Below are positions 26,883 to 35,686 of a DNA stretch of 64,000 nt, one piece after another. Both the position numbers and the translations under genes were made by a program. The DNA comes from SZUA-35 sp963781035 (lineage in GTDB: Bacteria; Actinomycetota; Acidimicrobiia; Acidimicrobiales; SZUA-35), in assembly GCA_963781035.1 (NCBI GenBank), contig CAWAEN010000015.1:186001-250000 (forward strand), in the 5' to 3' direction. Position 1 is the first letter of the stretch. Every line of letters begins with the position of its first letter. The notes below the pieces were generated by a model. The model was not told the DNA's origin. It did no database searches and was given only the letters and a program-made list of their open reading frames with translations.

Positions 26883-28031
26883 ATGGCTGGGATCCTGGGA
26901 GCACTCGAGGCACCGAGAATCTCGCCTCCCACCCGGCACTCACTGCTGCGCGGTGTCCTCGCCTACCGCGCGATCGTCGGCGTCTGGATGACCGTCGTGT
27001 TCGCGTGGGAAATCTGGGAACGCAGCGGAAACGACCCGCTCGACGTGAAACCGGACGTCGCCCACCCCGTCAGCGGCGCCGTTCTGATGGCCATCGCCTG
27101 GTCGGTCACTGCGGTCATCGGATTGTCCTACGCCCGCTCGGCCGACTCGGTCCTCTCCCCCGTCCGGATCCTCCCCGAGATAGCGATCGCCGCTGTCCTC
27201 CTCGGCGTCGACACCTGGGTCTATGGCTCCCCTCACTCCCAGGCGCTTCCCACCGTGTGGCCGCTGGCTGTCGTCTTCACCGTCGCCATCGCCGCCGGCA
27301 CCCGGCCGGCGGTCGTCACCGGCATCGGTCTCGGCCTGGTCCGCTACGCCGGATGGCTCGTGTTCCCCTACGAGGACACCAGCCGGTGGAGCCTCGCCCG
27401 CGTCGCCAGCACCGTCCTCTTCGGTGTCGCCGGGTGGGTCGCCGGCTACCTGCTCGACTCCCAGGCAGCGGCCGATCGCTCGATCTCCGCATTTCGGGCC
27501 CGCGAAGAAGTCGCCCGCACGTTGCACGACGGGGTGCTCCAGACCCTGGCCGTGATCCAGCGCCGCAGCGACGACACCGAACTCGTCCACCTCGCGCGAA
27601 CCCAGGAACTCGAGCTGCGGGACTACCTCTTCGGCGGAGCGGAAGTCCACGCCGATCTGGCGGCTGCGCTCCGGGCTGCGGCCCGGCGGGCCGAGGAGCG
27701 GTACTCCATGCGAGTCGATGTCATCTGCGCCCCCGACCTCCCCGAAGGCAACGAGCGGGAGATCCACGCGCTGAACGGCGCCGTGACCGAAGCGCTCACC
27801 AACGCGGCCAAGCACGGAGCCAGCGAGTCGGCAACCGTCTACGCCGAACCCGGCGAGGACACCACGTTCTTCGTCTCGATCAAGGACCGCGGCACCGGCT
27901 TCGACCTGCTCGATCACTCGGCCGGTGAAGGCCTCGCCGGTTCGATCAGAGGCCGCATCGCTGATGCCGGAGGCTCGGTCGAGATCACGTCGAAGCCGGG
28001 GAGGGGCACCGAGGTCACGCTGCGTCTCTGA
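26883..28031 (+). CDS. NarL-type sensor histidine kinase
   Basis: A 382-residue membrane histidine kinase. The first 200 residues carry five or six membrane helices with no large sensor domain, so the signal is probably membrane-related. The dimerisation/phosphoacceptor segment EEVARTLHDGVLQTLAVIQ is HisKA_3 type, with His in the ARTLHDG box. The HATPase_c part has the N box ALTNAAKHGASE and the G1 box DRGTGFDL. It is followed 58 nt later by its likely response regulator. Stimulus unknown. The start is fixed by the TAGCGT hexamer 6 nt upstream. Confidence 0.9.
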   Translation: MAGILGALEAPRISPPTRHSLLRGVLAYRAIVGVWMTVVFAWEIWERSGNDPLDVKPDVAHPVSGAVLMAIAWSVTAVIGLSYARSADSVLSPVRILPEIAIAAVLLGVDTWVYGSPHSQALPTVWPLAVVFTVAIAAGTRPAVVTGIGLGLVRYAGWLVFPYEDTSRWSLARVASTVLFGVAGWVAGYLLDSQAAADRSISAFRAREEVARTLHDGVLQTLAVIQRRSDDTELVHLARTQELELRDYLFGGAEVHADLAAALRAAARRAEERYSMRVDVICAPDLPEGNEREIHALNGAVTEALTNAAKHGASESATVYAEPGEDTTFFVSIKDRGTGFDLLDHSAGEGLAGSIRGRIADAGGSVEITSKPGRGTEVTLRL

Positions 28032-28089
28032 ACGGCGCCTCGAAGCGATGGACCGAACCAGCCCGACCTCCTGTGCGAAACTCGCGGCC

Positions 28090-28722
28090 ATGAGTTTCAC
28101 CAGCCATGTGACGGTCGTACTCGCTGATGATCACCCGATCTGGCGATCCGGGGTACGCGCCGACCTCGGCGAGAACTTCCACGTCCTGGCCGAGGCGAGC
28201 GACGCCACCGAAACCATCGAGGCCATCACCAAGCACCGACCCGACCTCGTCGTCTGCGATCTGAACATGCCCAACGGCGGCGGGCTTCGCGTCGCCAAGG
28301 AGTGCGGGGAACTCACCAACATCGTGATGCTCACCGTGTCGGAAGCCGAGCGCGATCTTCTCGACGCCGTGGCGGCCGGAGCCATCGGCTACCTGGTGAA
28401 ATCCACACCGCCAGGCGAACTCCGGACCGAGCTCTGGAAGGCTGCACAGGGTGAACCCGTCTTCTCCCCCGCGCTGGCCAGTCTCGTGCTCGGCGAGTTC
28501 CGCAAGATGTCGAAGGACCAGGGCCCGACCAACGCCCTGTCCGAACGCGAGCGCGAGGTCCTCCAGCACGTGGCGAGAGGCCACACGTACAAAGAGATCG
28601 GCGAGGAGCTGTTCATCTCACCGAAGACGGTCGAGAACCACGTCCGCAACATCCTCGGAAAGCTCCATCTCAGTCGGAAACAGGAACTGATCCGCTTCGC
28701 CATCGAGCACGGAATCGAGTAG
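28090..28722 (+). CDS. NarL/FixJ-family response regulator
   Basis: A 210-residue two-domain regulator. The receiver has the acidic pair in VVLADDHPIWRSG, the phosphoacceptor Asp in LVVCDLNMPNGG and the conserved Lys in GYLVKSTPPGEL. The C-terminal LuxR-type helix-turn-helix reads LSEREREVLQHVARGHTYKE and ISPKTVENHVRNILGKL. It partners the kinase immediately upstream. The ATG at 28090 is chosen because the longer upstream frame overlaps the kinase C-terminus in non-homologous sequence. Target genes are not evident; the divergent-architecture pair at 28856 follows on the same strand with its own promoter. Confidence 0.92.
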   Translation: MSFTSHVTVVLADDHPIWRSGVRADLGENFHVLAEASDATETIEAITKHRPDLVVCDLNMPNGGGLRVAKECGELTNIVMLTVSEAERDLLDAVAAGAIGYLVKSTPPGELRTELWKAAQGEPVFSPALASLVLGEFRKMSKDQGPTNALSEREREVLQHVARGHTYKEIGEELFISPKTVENHVRNILGKLHLSRKQELIRFAIEHGIE

Positions 28723-28843
28723 TTCGACATCCACCTGGACACGAGTGGTCGGGCACATCTGCCTGCGCTCGCCAAGTCGATGAACCCACGAATGTGTTGA
28801 TCGCTGAGGACGTTCACTCTGGGCTGTCCAGCGACGATGAACG

Positions 28844-28849
28844 TACCGT
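28844..28849 (+). promoter_or_regulatory. -10 element before the FtsK/EccC-like gene
   Basis: TACCGT, 6 nt before the GTG at 28856. It supports that GTG over the ATG at 28889. Confidence 0.5.
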
Positions 28850-28855
28850 TCCCTG

Positions 28856-30803
28856 GTGGGCGCAACCGCACAAGGTGACGATGCTGTGATGGACTCGACG
28901 GCGCGGGGTGAAACCCCCGTGGCACGGCTGCGTCATGAGGCGGGCCTGACCGCAGGCCAGACACTCGCGCTGAGTCCCGGACGGTTCCGCTTCGGGCCGC
29001 TGCGCTCGAGCCACGGCGGCCTGGTCAGTGGCAACCCGGAGGTCGTGAGCTTCGAGCTCACCATCCAAGATGACGGATCTGCGCTGCTCACGGCCGGGCG
29101 TGAAGCGATCGCCGTCGAGGGAGTGGTCATCGACGGCCCCGTCGCGCTCGAGGATGGCGACGTCGTCCAGTTGAGCACCGATCACTTCGTCCTCGAGACC
29201 GCGGCGAGCACGACTGGTCGACGCCACCGCGAAACGATCGAGCCGCGTCCGATCCATCCGGTTGCGTCGCCGAGCATGACGATGTGGCTGGCCCTTTTCG
29301 GCGCGATCACGCTGATCGGCTGCGGAGCCGGCCTCTTCGACGGGCGCCTGTTCGGAATCGCACTCCTCGGCCTCGCCGGCATCGTCGGCACGCTCATGGT
29401 TCGATCGCGACAACGCCGGCGAGCGTCAGAGGCCCATCGTGTCGCCGTCGACAACGCCCGGTCGCTCTTCTTCTCCGAGATCGTCGCAGCAAGAAAGAAC
29501 GCAGCCCAGAAGCTTCGCCTGGCGACCAACACACCGGCCACCATCGCCAGTCGGGCCGGCGATCGCTCGAAGTCGCCGTCTCACGGTCAACGCATTCTCG
29601 CCACCATCGCCTCTGGCGACCGAGGGTGGGAGCCACCCGTCGTCGTTCACCGCGACCCCGGATGGAACCACGCTGCGATCGTCGACGAACTCTCGTTTCT
29701 GCCCGCCATTCCGTTCAGCGTCGATCTCGACGCGGGCCCGCTGGCCGTGGTCGGCCCCCGAGCGGCGACCCTGGCCGTTGCTCGTCACCTCATCACGACC
29801 GCACTGTGCGTCGAGGGTGGCGGCGCGACCATCAGCACCGACCTGCCGACCGACTGGCGTTGGCTGCACGCCGCCGAACGAATCTCGATCCACGTCCTCG
29901 ACCACGTCAGTGGCGACCTCGGCCCACGAACCGTGGTGCTCGCCGACTCGATCGAGGCCCTCCATTCGAGGTTCGCAATCGACGTGAACTTCAGCCATGT
30001 CATGGTGATCGACGACGACGGCAAAGCCACGATCACGACCGGTGACGGCGGCGGCGGATCCGGCTTCGTGCCCCACGGCATCACGACTCAACATGCCGAC
30101 GACGTCCAGCAGCTCCTGGCCGACCCCGCGATCGCGCTCGACGCCGAAGGGGACACCGTCGATCCGGTGCGCACCGAACTGCGACTGCTCGGTTGCGCCC
30201 ACCGTCGACCGGTCGGCCATGCTCGATCTCGACGTCTTCGACACCGACCGCCTGCTCGTGACCGGCACCAACCGCTCGAAGAATCGGAATGTTCTCGCCA
30301 CCGCCGCGCTTCAGCAGGCCGGCATACATCCCGGCCGTGCCCTCTTCGTCCTCGATCGCGGCGACCGGTCCTTGATCCGGTTGGCACAGCTCGAATCATG
30401 CGCCCGCTACGTGACCATCGACCAGGTCGACGGGGTCGATCAGCTGATCTGGGATCTCGCCGCGGCCACCGCCGATCCCGACTCCGAACCCGGCCTTCTG
30501 CTTGCCCCCGACCTCTGGAGCACGATCGCCTTCTACCGGGCGACCGGCCACGAACATCTCGCCGACCGCATCGACGCCGTGGTCGCCAAGATGCAACGAG
30601 TCCCGCTCGCGGTCTCATCGACGACGCCGGCCGAAGCCCCGACGGCCTCATTCCTGGTGTGGATCGAAACCACCGACGATCTTGCCGAGGTCAGACAACC
30701 CGGCGGAAGCGGTGTGCTCGACATCCGATACCTTCCCGGAATCGACCTCACAGGCTCTGTTGCTCGCCTCAAGAACACCCCAACGCAGGAGATTCGACGA
30801 TGA
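28856..30803 (+). CDS. FHA-like/FtsK-EccC-like membrane protein with degenerate ATPase, frame break
   Basis: About 648 residues, not a standard family member. Residues 10-110 look like an FHA/FHA-like beta domain (FRFGPLRSSHGGLV, LEDGDVVQLSTDHFVLE). Two membrane helices follow (MTMWLALFGAITLIGCGAGL, FGIALLGLAGIVGTLMV), then a basic helical stretch and a region like the EssC/EccC FtsK N-terminal part (WNHAAIVDELSFLPAIPFSV, LAVVGPRAATLAVARHLI). A second lobe has LLVTGTNRSKNRNVLATAAL where a Walker A GxxxxGKS/T should be, so ATP hydrolysis is unlikely there. One +1 change lies near 30205. It overlaps the next gene as ATGA. No ESX substrate genes are nearby. Confidence 0.6.
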
Positions 30804-31720
30804 CCGAGACCACCTGGGCCGGCCGATCGGCCACACCGCCTCGCCCCGAAGACGACGATCGACGCTCGAGGTGGCTGCCGGTTGCCGGGGTCGTCGCACT
30901 GCTCGGTCTCATCGGCGGAGGCGGCTACCTACTCGGGAGCATCGGCAACGACGACGCAGTCGACGCCCAAGCCGACGCTCCCGCCACCGACACCACGGTC
31001 GTCCTCTCCGCGACCTCGGTGCCACTCGACGACGCGGCCACAACTGAAGCAGAGCCGTCGACCACGGCTCCGCCGACCACAGCACCGTCCACGACTGCGC
31101 CGCCAACCACCGCAGCACCAACCACCGCAGCGCCCACCACTGCGCCTTCGACGACCGCACCGTCGACCGATGAGGCCGAGGTCGTGGTCACCGTCGCCGA
31201 CGGTGAGACCCGCGGTGCGGTTCTCCGTGGCGGCGTGCTCTATCTCGGAGGTGCAGTTCCGAATCGAGCCGTCGCCGATCAGATCATCGAGCGGGCAGCC
31301 GCCGTCGTCGGCGAGGACAGGATCGTCGACCAGTACGTGGTCGATCCCGATGCCCCCGTTCCCGCAGGCGCCCCCCTCTACGTGGACGACGTCGTGTTGT
31401 TCGCCTACGGATCACCCACGTTCGATCCGCAGTTCGCCCCCCTGCTCGACCTCGGACTCCTGCTCCTCAGCCAGAACCCGCAGGTCACGATCACGGTCAT
31501 CACCCACACAGACGCATCCGGCAGCGAGAGCTACAACCAGGAGCTTTCGGTCAGACGCGGCCAATCCGTCGCCCAATACTGGATGGATCGGGGCATTCCG
31601 ATCGCGCAGATCATCATCGACGCCAGAGGCGAACTCGATCCCATCGCCAGCAACGACAATGCCGAGGGGGCCCAGATGAACCGACGGGCCGAGTTCTTCG
31701 TCGAAGGTCTACTCGGCTGA
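30800..31720 (+). CDS. BON-OmpA domain envelope protein (ArfA/OmpATb-like)
   Basis: A 306-residue protein: short cytoplasmic N-terminus, one membrane helix (WLPVAGVVALLGLIGGGGYL), a Thr/Pro/Ala-rich linker (STTAPPTTAPSTTAPPTTAA), a BON-like domain (GAVLRGGVLYLGGAVPNRA) and an OmpA_C peptidoglycan-binding domain (TITVITHTDASGSESYNQEL, DARGELDPIASNDN, MNRRAEFFV). The order is that of Mycobacterium Rv0899. Its ATG overlaps the stop of the FtsK/EccC-like gene by 4 nt, so the two are coupled. A paralogue is at 56848-57792. It ends in the hairpin that also closes lysS. Confidence 0.85.
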   Translation: MTETTWAGRSATPPRPEDDDRRSRWLPVAGVVALLGLIGGGGYLLGSIGNDDAVDAQADAPATDTTVVLSATSVPLDDAATTEAEPSTTAPPTTAPSTTAPPTTAAPTTAAPTTAPSTTAPSTDEAEVVVTVADGETRGAVLRGGVLYLGGAVPNRAVADQIIERAAAVVGEDRIVDQYVVDPDAPVPAGAPLYVDDVVLFAYGSPTFDPQFAPLLDLGLLLLSQNPQVTITVITHTDASGSESYNQELSVRRGQSVAQYWMDRGIPIAQIIIDARGELDPIASNDNAEGAQMNRRAEFFVEGLLG

Positions 31721-31740
31721 AACGCTGAGCTCCGCCCCCC

Positions 31741-31792
31741 CCGTTCTGCGGCACTCAACCCGCACTAGTGAGGGCTCAGAGCCGCAAATCGG
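31741..31792. terminator. Bidirectional hairpin, family copy B
   Basis: Arms CCGTTCTGCGGCACTCAACCC (31741-31761) and the matching segment 31772-31792, 16 of 21 pairs, loop of 10 nt. It separates the convergent ends of the BON-OmpA gene and lysS. The lysS stop codon (31776-31778) lies inside the right arm. Confidence 0.75.
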
Positions 31793-33200
31793 TGGTGGTT
31801 TCGGGCCGGAGGGTGGGGAACAGCACCACGTCGCGGATCGTGTGCACGTTCGCGAGCAACATCACCAATCGGTCGATACCGATCCCGAGACCTCCCGTCG
31901 GCGGCAGCCCGTACTCGAGCGCACGCAGGTAGTCCTCGTCGACCACCATCGCCTCGTCGTCTCCCGCCGCCTTCCGGCCGGCCTGCTCCTCGAAGCGGAG
32001 GCGCTGCTCCACCGGGTCGATCAACTCGCTGAACGCGTTGCACAACTCGCGCCCTGCGACGATGCCCTCGAACCGCTCGGTGAACCCGGCCAGCTCGCGG
32101 TGGTCGCGCGACAACGGCGACACTTCCTTCGGATAGTCGACCACGAACACGGGATCCCAGAGCACGCCCTCGACCATCTTCTCATAGACCTCGAGGACGA
32201 TCTTGCCCGGTCCGTCGCTGTCCTTGTAGCCGACCTCGAACTCGTCAGCCGCCGACCGGAGCTCCCCGATCGGCATGTCCAGACGAAGTGCCCGACCGGT
32301 GTGCTCCTCGATCAGCTGCAGCATCGACGCCCGGCGCCAGGGAGCGGCCAGGCTGATCGTGCGATCCCCGTACTGGAGTTCGGTGGTGCCGTGGAGCTCG
32401 ATCGCCAGGTGTTCCACGAGCTGCTCGACGAGCTCCATGATGTCGTTGTAGTCGGCGTAGGCCTGATAGAGCTCGAGCATCGAGAACTCAGGATTGTGGC
32501 GGGTGCTGATGCCTTCGTTGCGGAACACTCTGGCGATCTCGAACACCCGATTCAGTCCGCCGACCGTCAACCGCTTGAGGTAGAGCTCGGGGGCGATGCG
32601 GAGGTAGAGGTCGAGATCCAGAGCGTTGTGGTGCGTCGTGAACGGCTTGGCCAACGCGCCGCCGGGAATCGGATGAAAGACCGGCGTCTCGACCTCGATG
32701 AAGTCGCGCTCCTCCAACCATCGTCTGATCAACGACACCGTCTTCGACCGCAGAATGAAGGCCTCGCGGCTCTCGGAGGTGACCCACAGGTCGACGTACC
32801 GCTGGCGGTACCGAAGGTCGGGATCGGTGATCCCGTGGAACTTGTCAGGGAACGGCCGCTTGGCCTCGGCCAGGAGCACCCATTCCTGCACCTTCACGCT
32901 CAGTTCCCCCTTGCGGGTCTTCATGACCTCGCCGGTGACCCCGATCCAGTCACCCAGGTTCAAGTCGCAGAAATCATCGAAGTCGGGCGTGACCTTGCTC
33001 GGAGCGAACAGCTGCACTCGTACGCCGCTGTCCTGGAGGGTGCCGAAGGCCAGCTTGCCCTGCACCCGACGCAGCATCAGCCGCCCGGCGATGGTCACCT
33101 CGACACCCGTCTCGGTGCCGTCTTCGATCGCGTCGTACTCGGCCCGCAGTGATGCGGCGCTGGCAGTCGGAGCGAAACGGTGGGGAATGGTGCGAGACAT
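31776..33200 (-). CDS. lysS: Lysyl-tRNA synthetase, class II
   Basis: LysS charges tRNA-Lys. The 474-residue protein has an N-terminal OB anticodon-binding domain (VTIAGRLMLRRVQGKLAFGT) and a class II catalytic core: motif 1 ending FIEVETPVFHP, motif 2 FRNEGISTRHNPEFSMLELY, motif 3 GLGIGIDRLVMLLANVHTIRD. The frame is intact. It is the last gene of a long minus-strand series that includes nadC and the folate genes; 54 nt separate the nadC stop from its ATG. No ribosome binding site of note is visible. Confidence 0.96.
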   Translation of the reverse strand: MSRTIPHRFAPTASAASLRAEYDAIEDGTETGVEVTIAGRLMLRRVQGKLAFGTLQDSGVRVQLFAPSKVTPDFDDFCDLNLGDWIGVTGEVMKTRKGELSVKVQEWVLLAEAKRPFPDKFHGITDPDLRYRQRYVDLWVTSESREAFILRSKTVSLIRRWLEERDFIEVETPVFHPIPGGALAKPFTTHHNALDLDLYLRIAPELYLKRLTVGGLNRVFEIARVFRNEGISTRHNPEFSMLELYQAYADYNDIMELVEQLVEHLAIELHGTTELQYGDRTISLAAPWRRASMLQLIEEHTGRALRLDMPIGELRSAADEFEVGYKDSDGPGKIVLEVYEKMVEGVLWDPVFVVDYPKEVSPLSRDHRELAGFTERFEGIVAGRELCNAFSELIDPVEQRLRFEEQAGRKAAGDDEAMVVDEDYLRALEYGLPPTGGLGIGIDRLVMLLANVHTIRDVVLFPTLRPETTTDLRL

Positions 33201-33254
33201 GACGGCGTGGGCTGCCTTTGACGAGGGACGATGGGACGAGAGACGTGCGGGAAG

Positions 33255-34124
33255 CTAGCGAGGAACGACGTCGAGACCGATGTCGAGCACGGGCGCCGAG
33301 TTGGTGATGGACCCAGAGGAGAGGAGGTCGACGCCGGTTCCGGCGTAGCTGTCGAGTGTGTCCAAGGTGATACCACCAGACGCCTCGAGCAGCGAGCGGG
33401 TTCGACCATGTTGTGCAGCCCACGCGTCGGCGGCGGCCACGAGGTCGACCAGTTCGTCCGGCGCAAAGTTGTCGAGCAGGATGATCGAGGCGTTGGCTTC
33501 GAGCGCTTCCATCATCTGGTCCGGTCGCTCGGCTTCGACGTGGATCGTCCGGCCGGGCCAGAGGGTCCGGGCCCGCTCGACTGCCTCGGTGATCGTCAGG
33601 CCGACCAGATGGTTGTCCTTCAGCATGAGCCAATCCGAGAGATTCCCCCGATGGTTGGCGGCACCGCCCGCCCTCACGGCTGCCTTCTGGAGCGACCGAT
33701 AACCAGGGAGCGTCTTCCTGGTGTCCCAGACCGTGACCCGTCCATCCGCGATCGCCACCCAACGGGCGGCATTGGTGGCGACCCCGGACAGGTGGCTGAG
33801 GAAGTTCAGAGCCGTCCGTTCGGCCGTGAGCATCGTGGCGAAGGGACCGGAGGCCACGCCGAGCACGTCACCGGCAGTCACGTGCTCGCCGTCGCCGAGC
33901 TTCCATTCGATCGACAGGAGCGGGTCGACCGACCGGAACGTCTCGTCGACACACAACGTGCCGGCGAGAACACCGGCCTCCCTGGCTCGAAATTCCGCCG
34001 TTGCCTGCTTCGTCGGGTCGAGCAGCGACGACGTCAGATCGCCGAACGGTGTGAGGTCCTCGATGAGTGCTCGCTCAACCAGGAATCGGATATCAGCGAG
34101 CGGCGGGTGCAGATCGTGACGCAT
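33255..34124 (-). CDS. nadC: Nicotinate-nucleotide pyrophosphorylase (carboxylating) NadC
   Basis: NadC turns quinolinate and PRPP into nicotinate mononucleotide, the joining step of de novo NAD synthesis. The 289-residue protein has the family blocks EDLTPFGDLTSSLL, TALNFLSHLSGVAT, VWDTRKTLPGYRSLQKAAVR, GGAANHRGNLSDWLMLKDNH and LLEASGGITLDTL with the PRPP-binding Lys/Arg residues. nadA and nadB are not in this window. TAGCCT 6 nt before the ATG implies its own leaderless promoter, although it follows folK on the same strand by 60 nt. Confidence 0.95.
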   Translation of the reverse strand: MRHDLHPPLADIRFLVERALIEDLTPFGDLTSSLLDPTKQATAEFRAREAGVLAGTLCVDETFRSVDPLLSIEWKLGDGEHVTAGDVLGVASGPFATMLTAERTALNFLSHLSGVATNAARWVAIADGRVTVWDTRKTLPGYRSLQKAAVRAGGAANHRGNLSDWLMLKDNHLVGLTITEAVERARTLWPGRTIHVEAERPDQMMEALEANASIILLDNFAPDELVDLVAAADAWAAQHGRTRSLLEASGGITLDTLDSYAGTGVDLLSSGSITNSAPVLDIGLDVVPR

Positions 34125-34130
34125 CGACGA

Positions 34131-34136
34131 AGGCTA
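34131..34136 (-). promoter_or_regulatory. -10 element before nadC
   Basis: Minus-strand TAGCCT, 6 nt before the ATG at 34124. Confidence 0.5.
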
Positions 34137-34184
34137 CCGTTGGTGCGTTCCGACGATGATCTGACGGTTCAGCCGGCGATCGGA

Positions 34185-34668
34185 TCAGGAATCGAGAGGG
34201 CCGAGCGACGTCACCGCGCCGAAGGCCGTGTCTGGGTCATACCCGAGCGCAGCGATTTCGTCGGCCAGGTCGGGAGCGATCTCGAGCAGGGGAACGACAA
34301 CGAAGTTGCGTTGGAACATCCGTGGGTGGGGCACGGTGAGCTCGGGTTCATCGACCGTGATCCCGTCGATCCACAACACATCGACGTCGAGGGTCCGTGG
34401 GCCCCATCGGATTCGCCGCTCGCGACCGGCGGCACGCTCGAGGGAGCGACAGAGATCGAGCAACTCCCGGGGCTGCAATGCTGTCCTGAGCTCGACAACG
34501 ATGTTCAGGTAGGCGCCTTGTTCCGGCCCTCCGACGGGTTCGGTTTCGTACACAGACGAGGAGACAACGAGGTCTGGTATCGATCGCCACCGCGGCGGCG
34601 AGGTACCCACGACGATCGCCGAGGTTGGTCCCCAGACCGAGGAACACCCGGCGGCCCAGCGGGATCAC
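34185..34668 (-). CDS. folK: 2-amino-4-hydroxy-6-hydroxymethyldihydropteridine pyrophosphokinase FolK, frame break
   Basis: FolK transfers pyrophosphate from ATP to hydroxymethyl-dihydropterin in folate synthesis. The start GTG at 34668 overlaps the folB stop (GTGA). The N-terminal FLGLGTNLGDRRGYLAAAV is followed, after a +1 change near 34580-34590, by SSSVYETEPVGGPEQGAYLN and the signature WGPRTLDVDVLWIDG with the catalytic Asp pair, then VPHPRMFQRNFVVVPL. About 160 residues, a normal size. The shift sits in ordinary coding sequence with both halves conserved, so error is the simplest reading. Confidence 0.9.
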
Positions 34669-35045
34669 GTCCGCGATCGGTGGATCCGAACGCCGGTCGA
34701 CGCAAGAATCGACGGGACGGGAGGACGAACCTTCCGAGCGATCACCGTGACCGACACGGCGTTCGAGTCGCTGAGTACCAGATCCGCAACACGGGTGGCC
34801 ATCCGTTCGAGTAGCAGGAACCGCTCGCTCCCGAGCGTCGACGAGATCAGATCGATCGTGGCGCCGTAGTTGACGGTCTCGTCGAGATCGTCGGTGGCCG
34901 CCGCCGGGGCGAGGTCCAGATAGATGTCGATGTCGAACGTGAAGGGCTGCTTCCTCGCCTGCTCCTCTTCGAGCACGCCACAGAACACGAGGAGTTCGAT
35001 GCCTCGCAACTCGATCCGATCCTCCAGCGATCCCGGTCTACTCAT
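34665..35045 (-). CDS. folB: Dihydroneopterin aldolase FolB
   Basis: FolB cleaves dihydroneopterin to hydroxymethyl-dihydropterin and glycolaldehyde. The 126-residue protein shows RIELRGIELLVFCGVLEEEQ, in which the usual YHGV-type segment is FCGV, DIDIYLDLAPAAATDDLDET, VNYGATIDLI and SVTVIARKVRPPVP, as in other actinobacterial FolB proteins. It is coupled to folK by a GTGA overlap and lies 22 nt after the stop of the dead-phosphatase gene. Confidence 0.92.
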   Translation of the reverse strand: MSRPGSLEDRIELRGIELLVFCGVLEEEQARKQPFTFDIDIYLDLAPAAATDDLDETVNYGATIDLISSTLGSERFLLLERMATRVADLVLSDSNAVSVTVIARKVRPPVPSILASTGVRIHRSRT

Positions 35046-35067
35046 CGAGCGACAGACAGATCATCGA

Positions 35068-35586
35068 TCATGCTTGCGCGTTGCCGTCGGCGATGCGAGC
35101 AGCGGCAGACACGAGCTCACGACCGTCAGGACCGAGTTGACGGCGCAGGAGGCGCTCGGTCACCACGATCGCCTCTGCTGTCTCCGGCACCATGCCGGAC
35201 CAGCGGAAATAGCCGCCGAGAAGCCCGGCGAGGCGATCCGAGATCTCCTCCATGTGCAGCAGGATCCGGGATCTCGAGGTCAGCAGGGCCCGCAATTCCG
35301 GGTACATCTGCGCCAGCGCAGTCTCGATGTCGAGGGAGCGAGGAAACGGCCAGTGCTTCCAACGGACACCCAGTTCGTCGTAGCTGTGGAGGTTGTGGTC
35401 AGACGTGATCAGGGAGACGACGAAGTCGAAGTTCTGCTCCCGGATCCAGATGATCTCCTCTTGCCGGCGCACCTTGCGGTGGTTTGTTCCGTACCCACCT
35501 GGTCGCTCGGAGATGGCCAGCTGCTCGCCGATCACCCACTGGAAGTGGCGAGGTTCGATCCCCTGCGCCCACTTGCCTTTCGCCAT
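35068..35586 (-). CDS. Dual-specificity-phosphatase-like protein without the catalytic Cys
   Basis: The 172-residue product has the layout of a small dual-specificity phosphatase: an N-terminal block with GYGTNHRKVRRQEEIIWI, a core FDFVVSLITSDHNLHSYDELG and a candidate P-loop ILLHMEEISDR. Compared with the active HCxxGxxR, the Cys is Met112 and the Gly is Ile, while His111 and Arg118 remain. It should therefore be inactive as a Cys phosphatase and may bind a phosphorylated partner. It lies between folP and folB, in a folate operon. The ATG at 35586 (MAKGKWAQGI) is chosen for its AAGGCGAG ribosome binding site over an upstream start at 35655. Confidence 0.65.
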   Translation of the reverse strand: MAKGKWAQGIEPRHFQWVIGEQLAISERPGGYGTNHRKVRRQEEIIWIREQNFDFVVSLITSDHNLHSYDELGVRWKHWPFPRSLDIETALAQMYPELRALLTSRSRILLHMEEISDRLAGLLGGYFRWSGMVPETAEAIVVTERLLRRQLGPDGRELVSAAARIADGNAQA

Positions 35587-35686
35587 CTGACTCGCCTTCC
35601 GCAATGCCTCGATCGTGACTTCAGAGGATGCCGGATTTCTCGACGAATGAAGCACCTCGCCACGGGTTGTTCGGCAACCGGACAGC

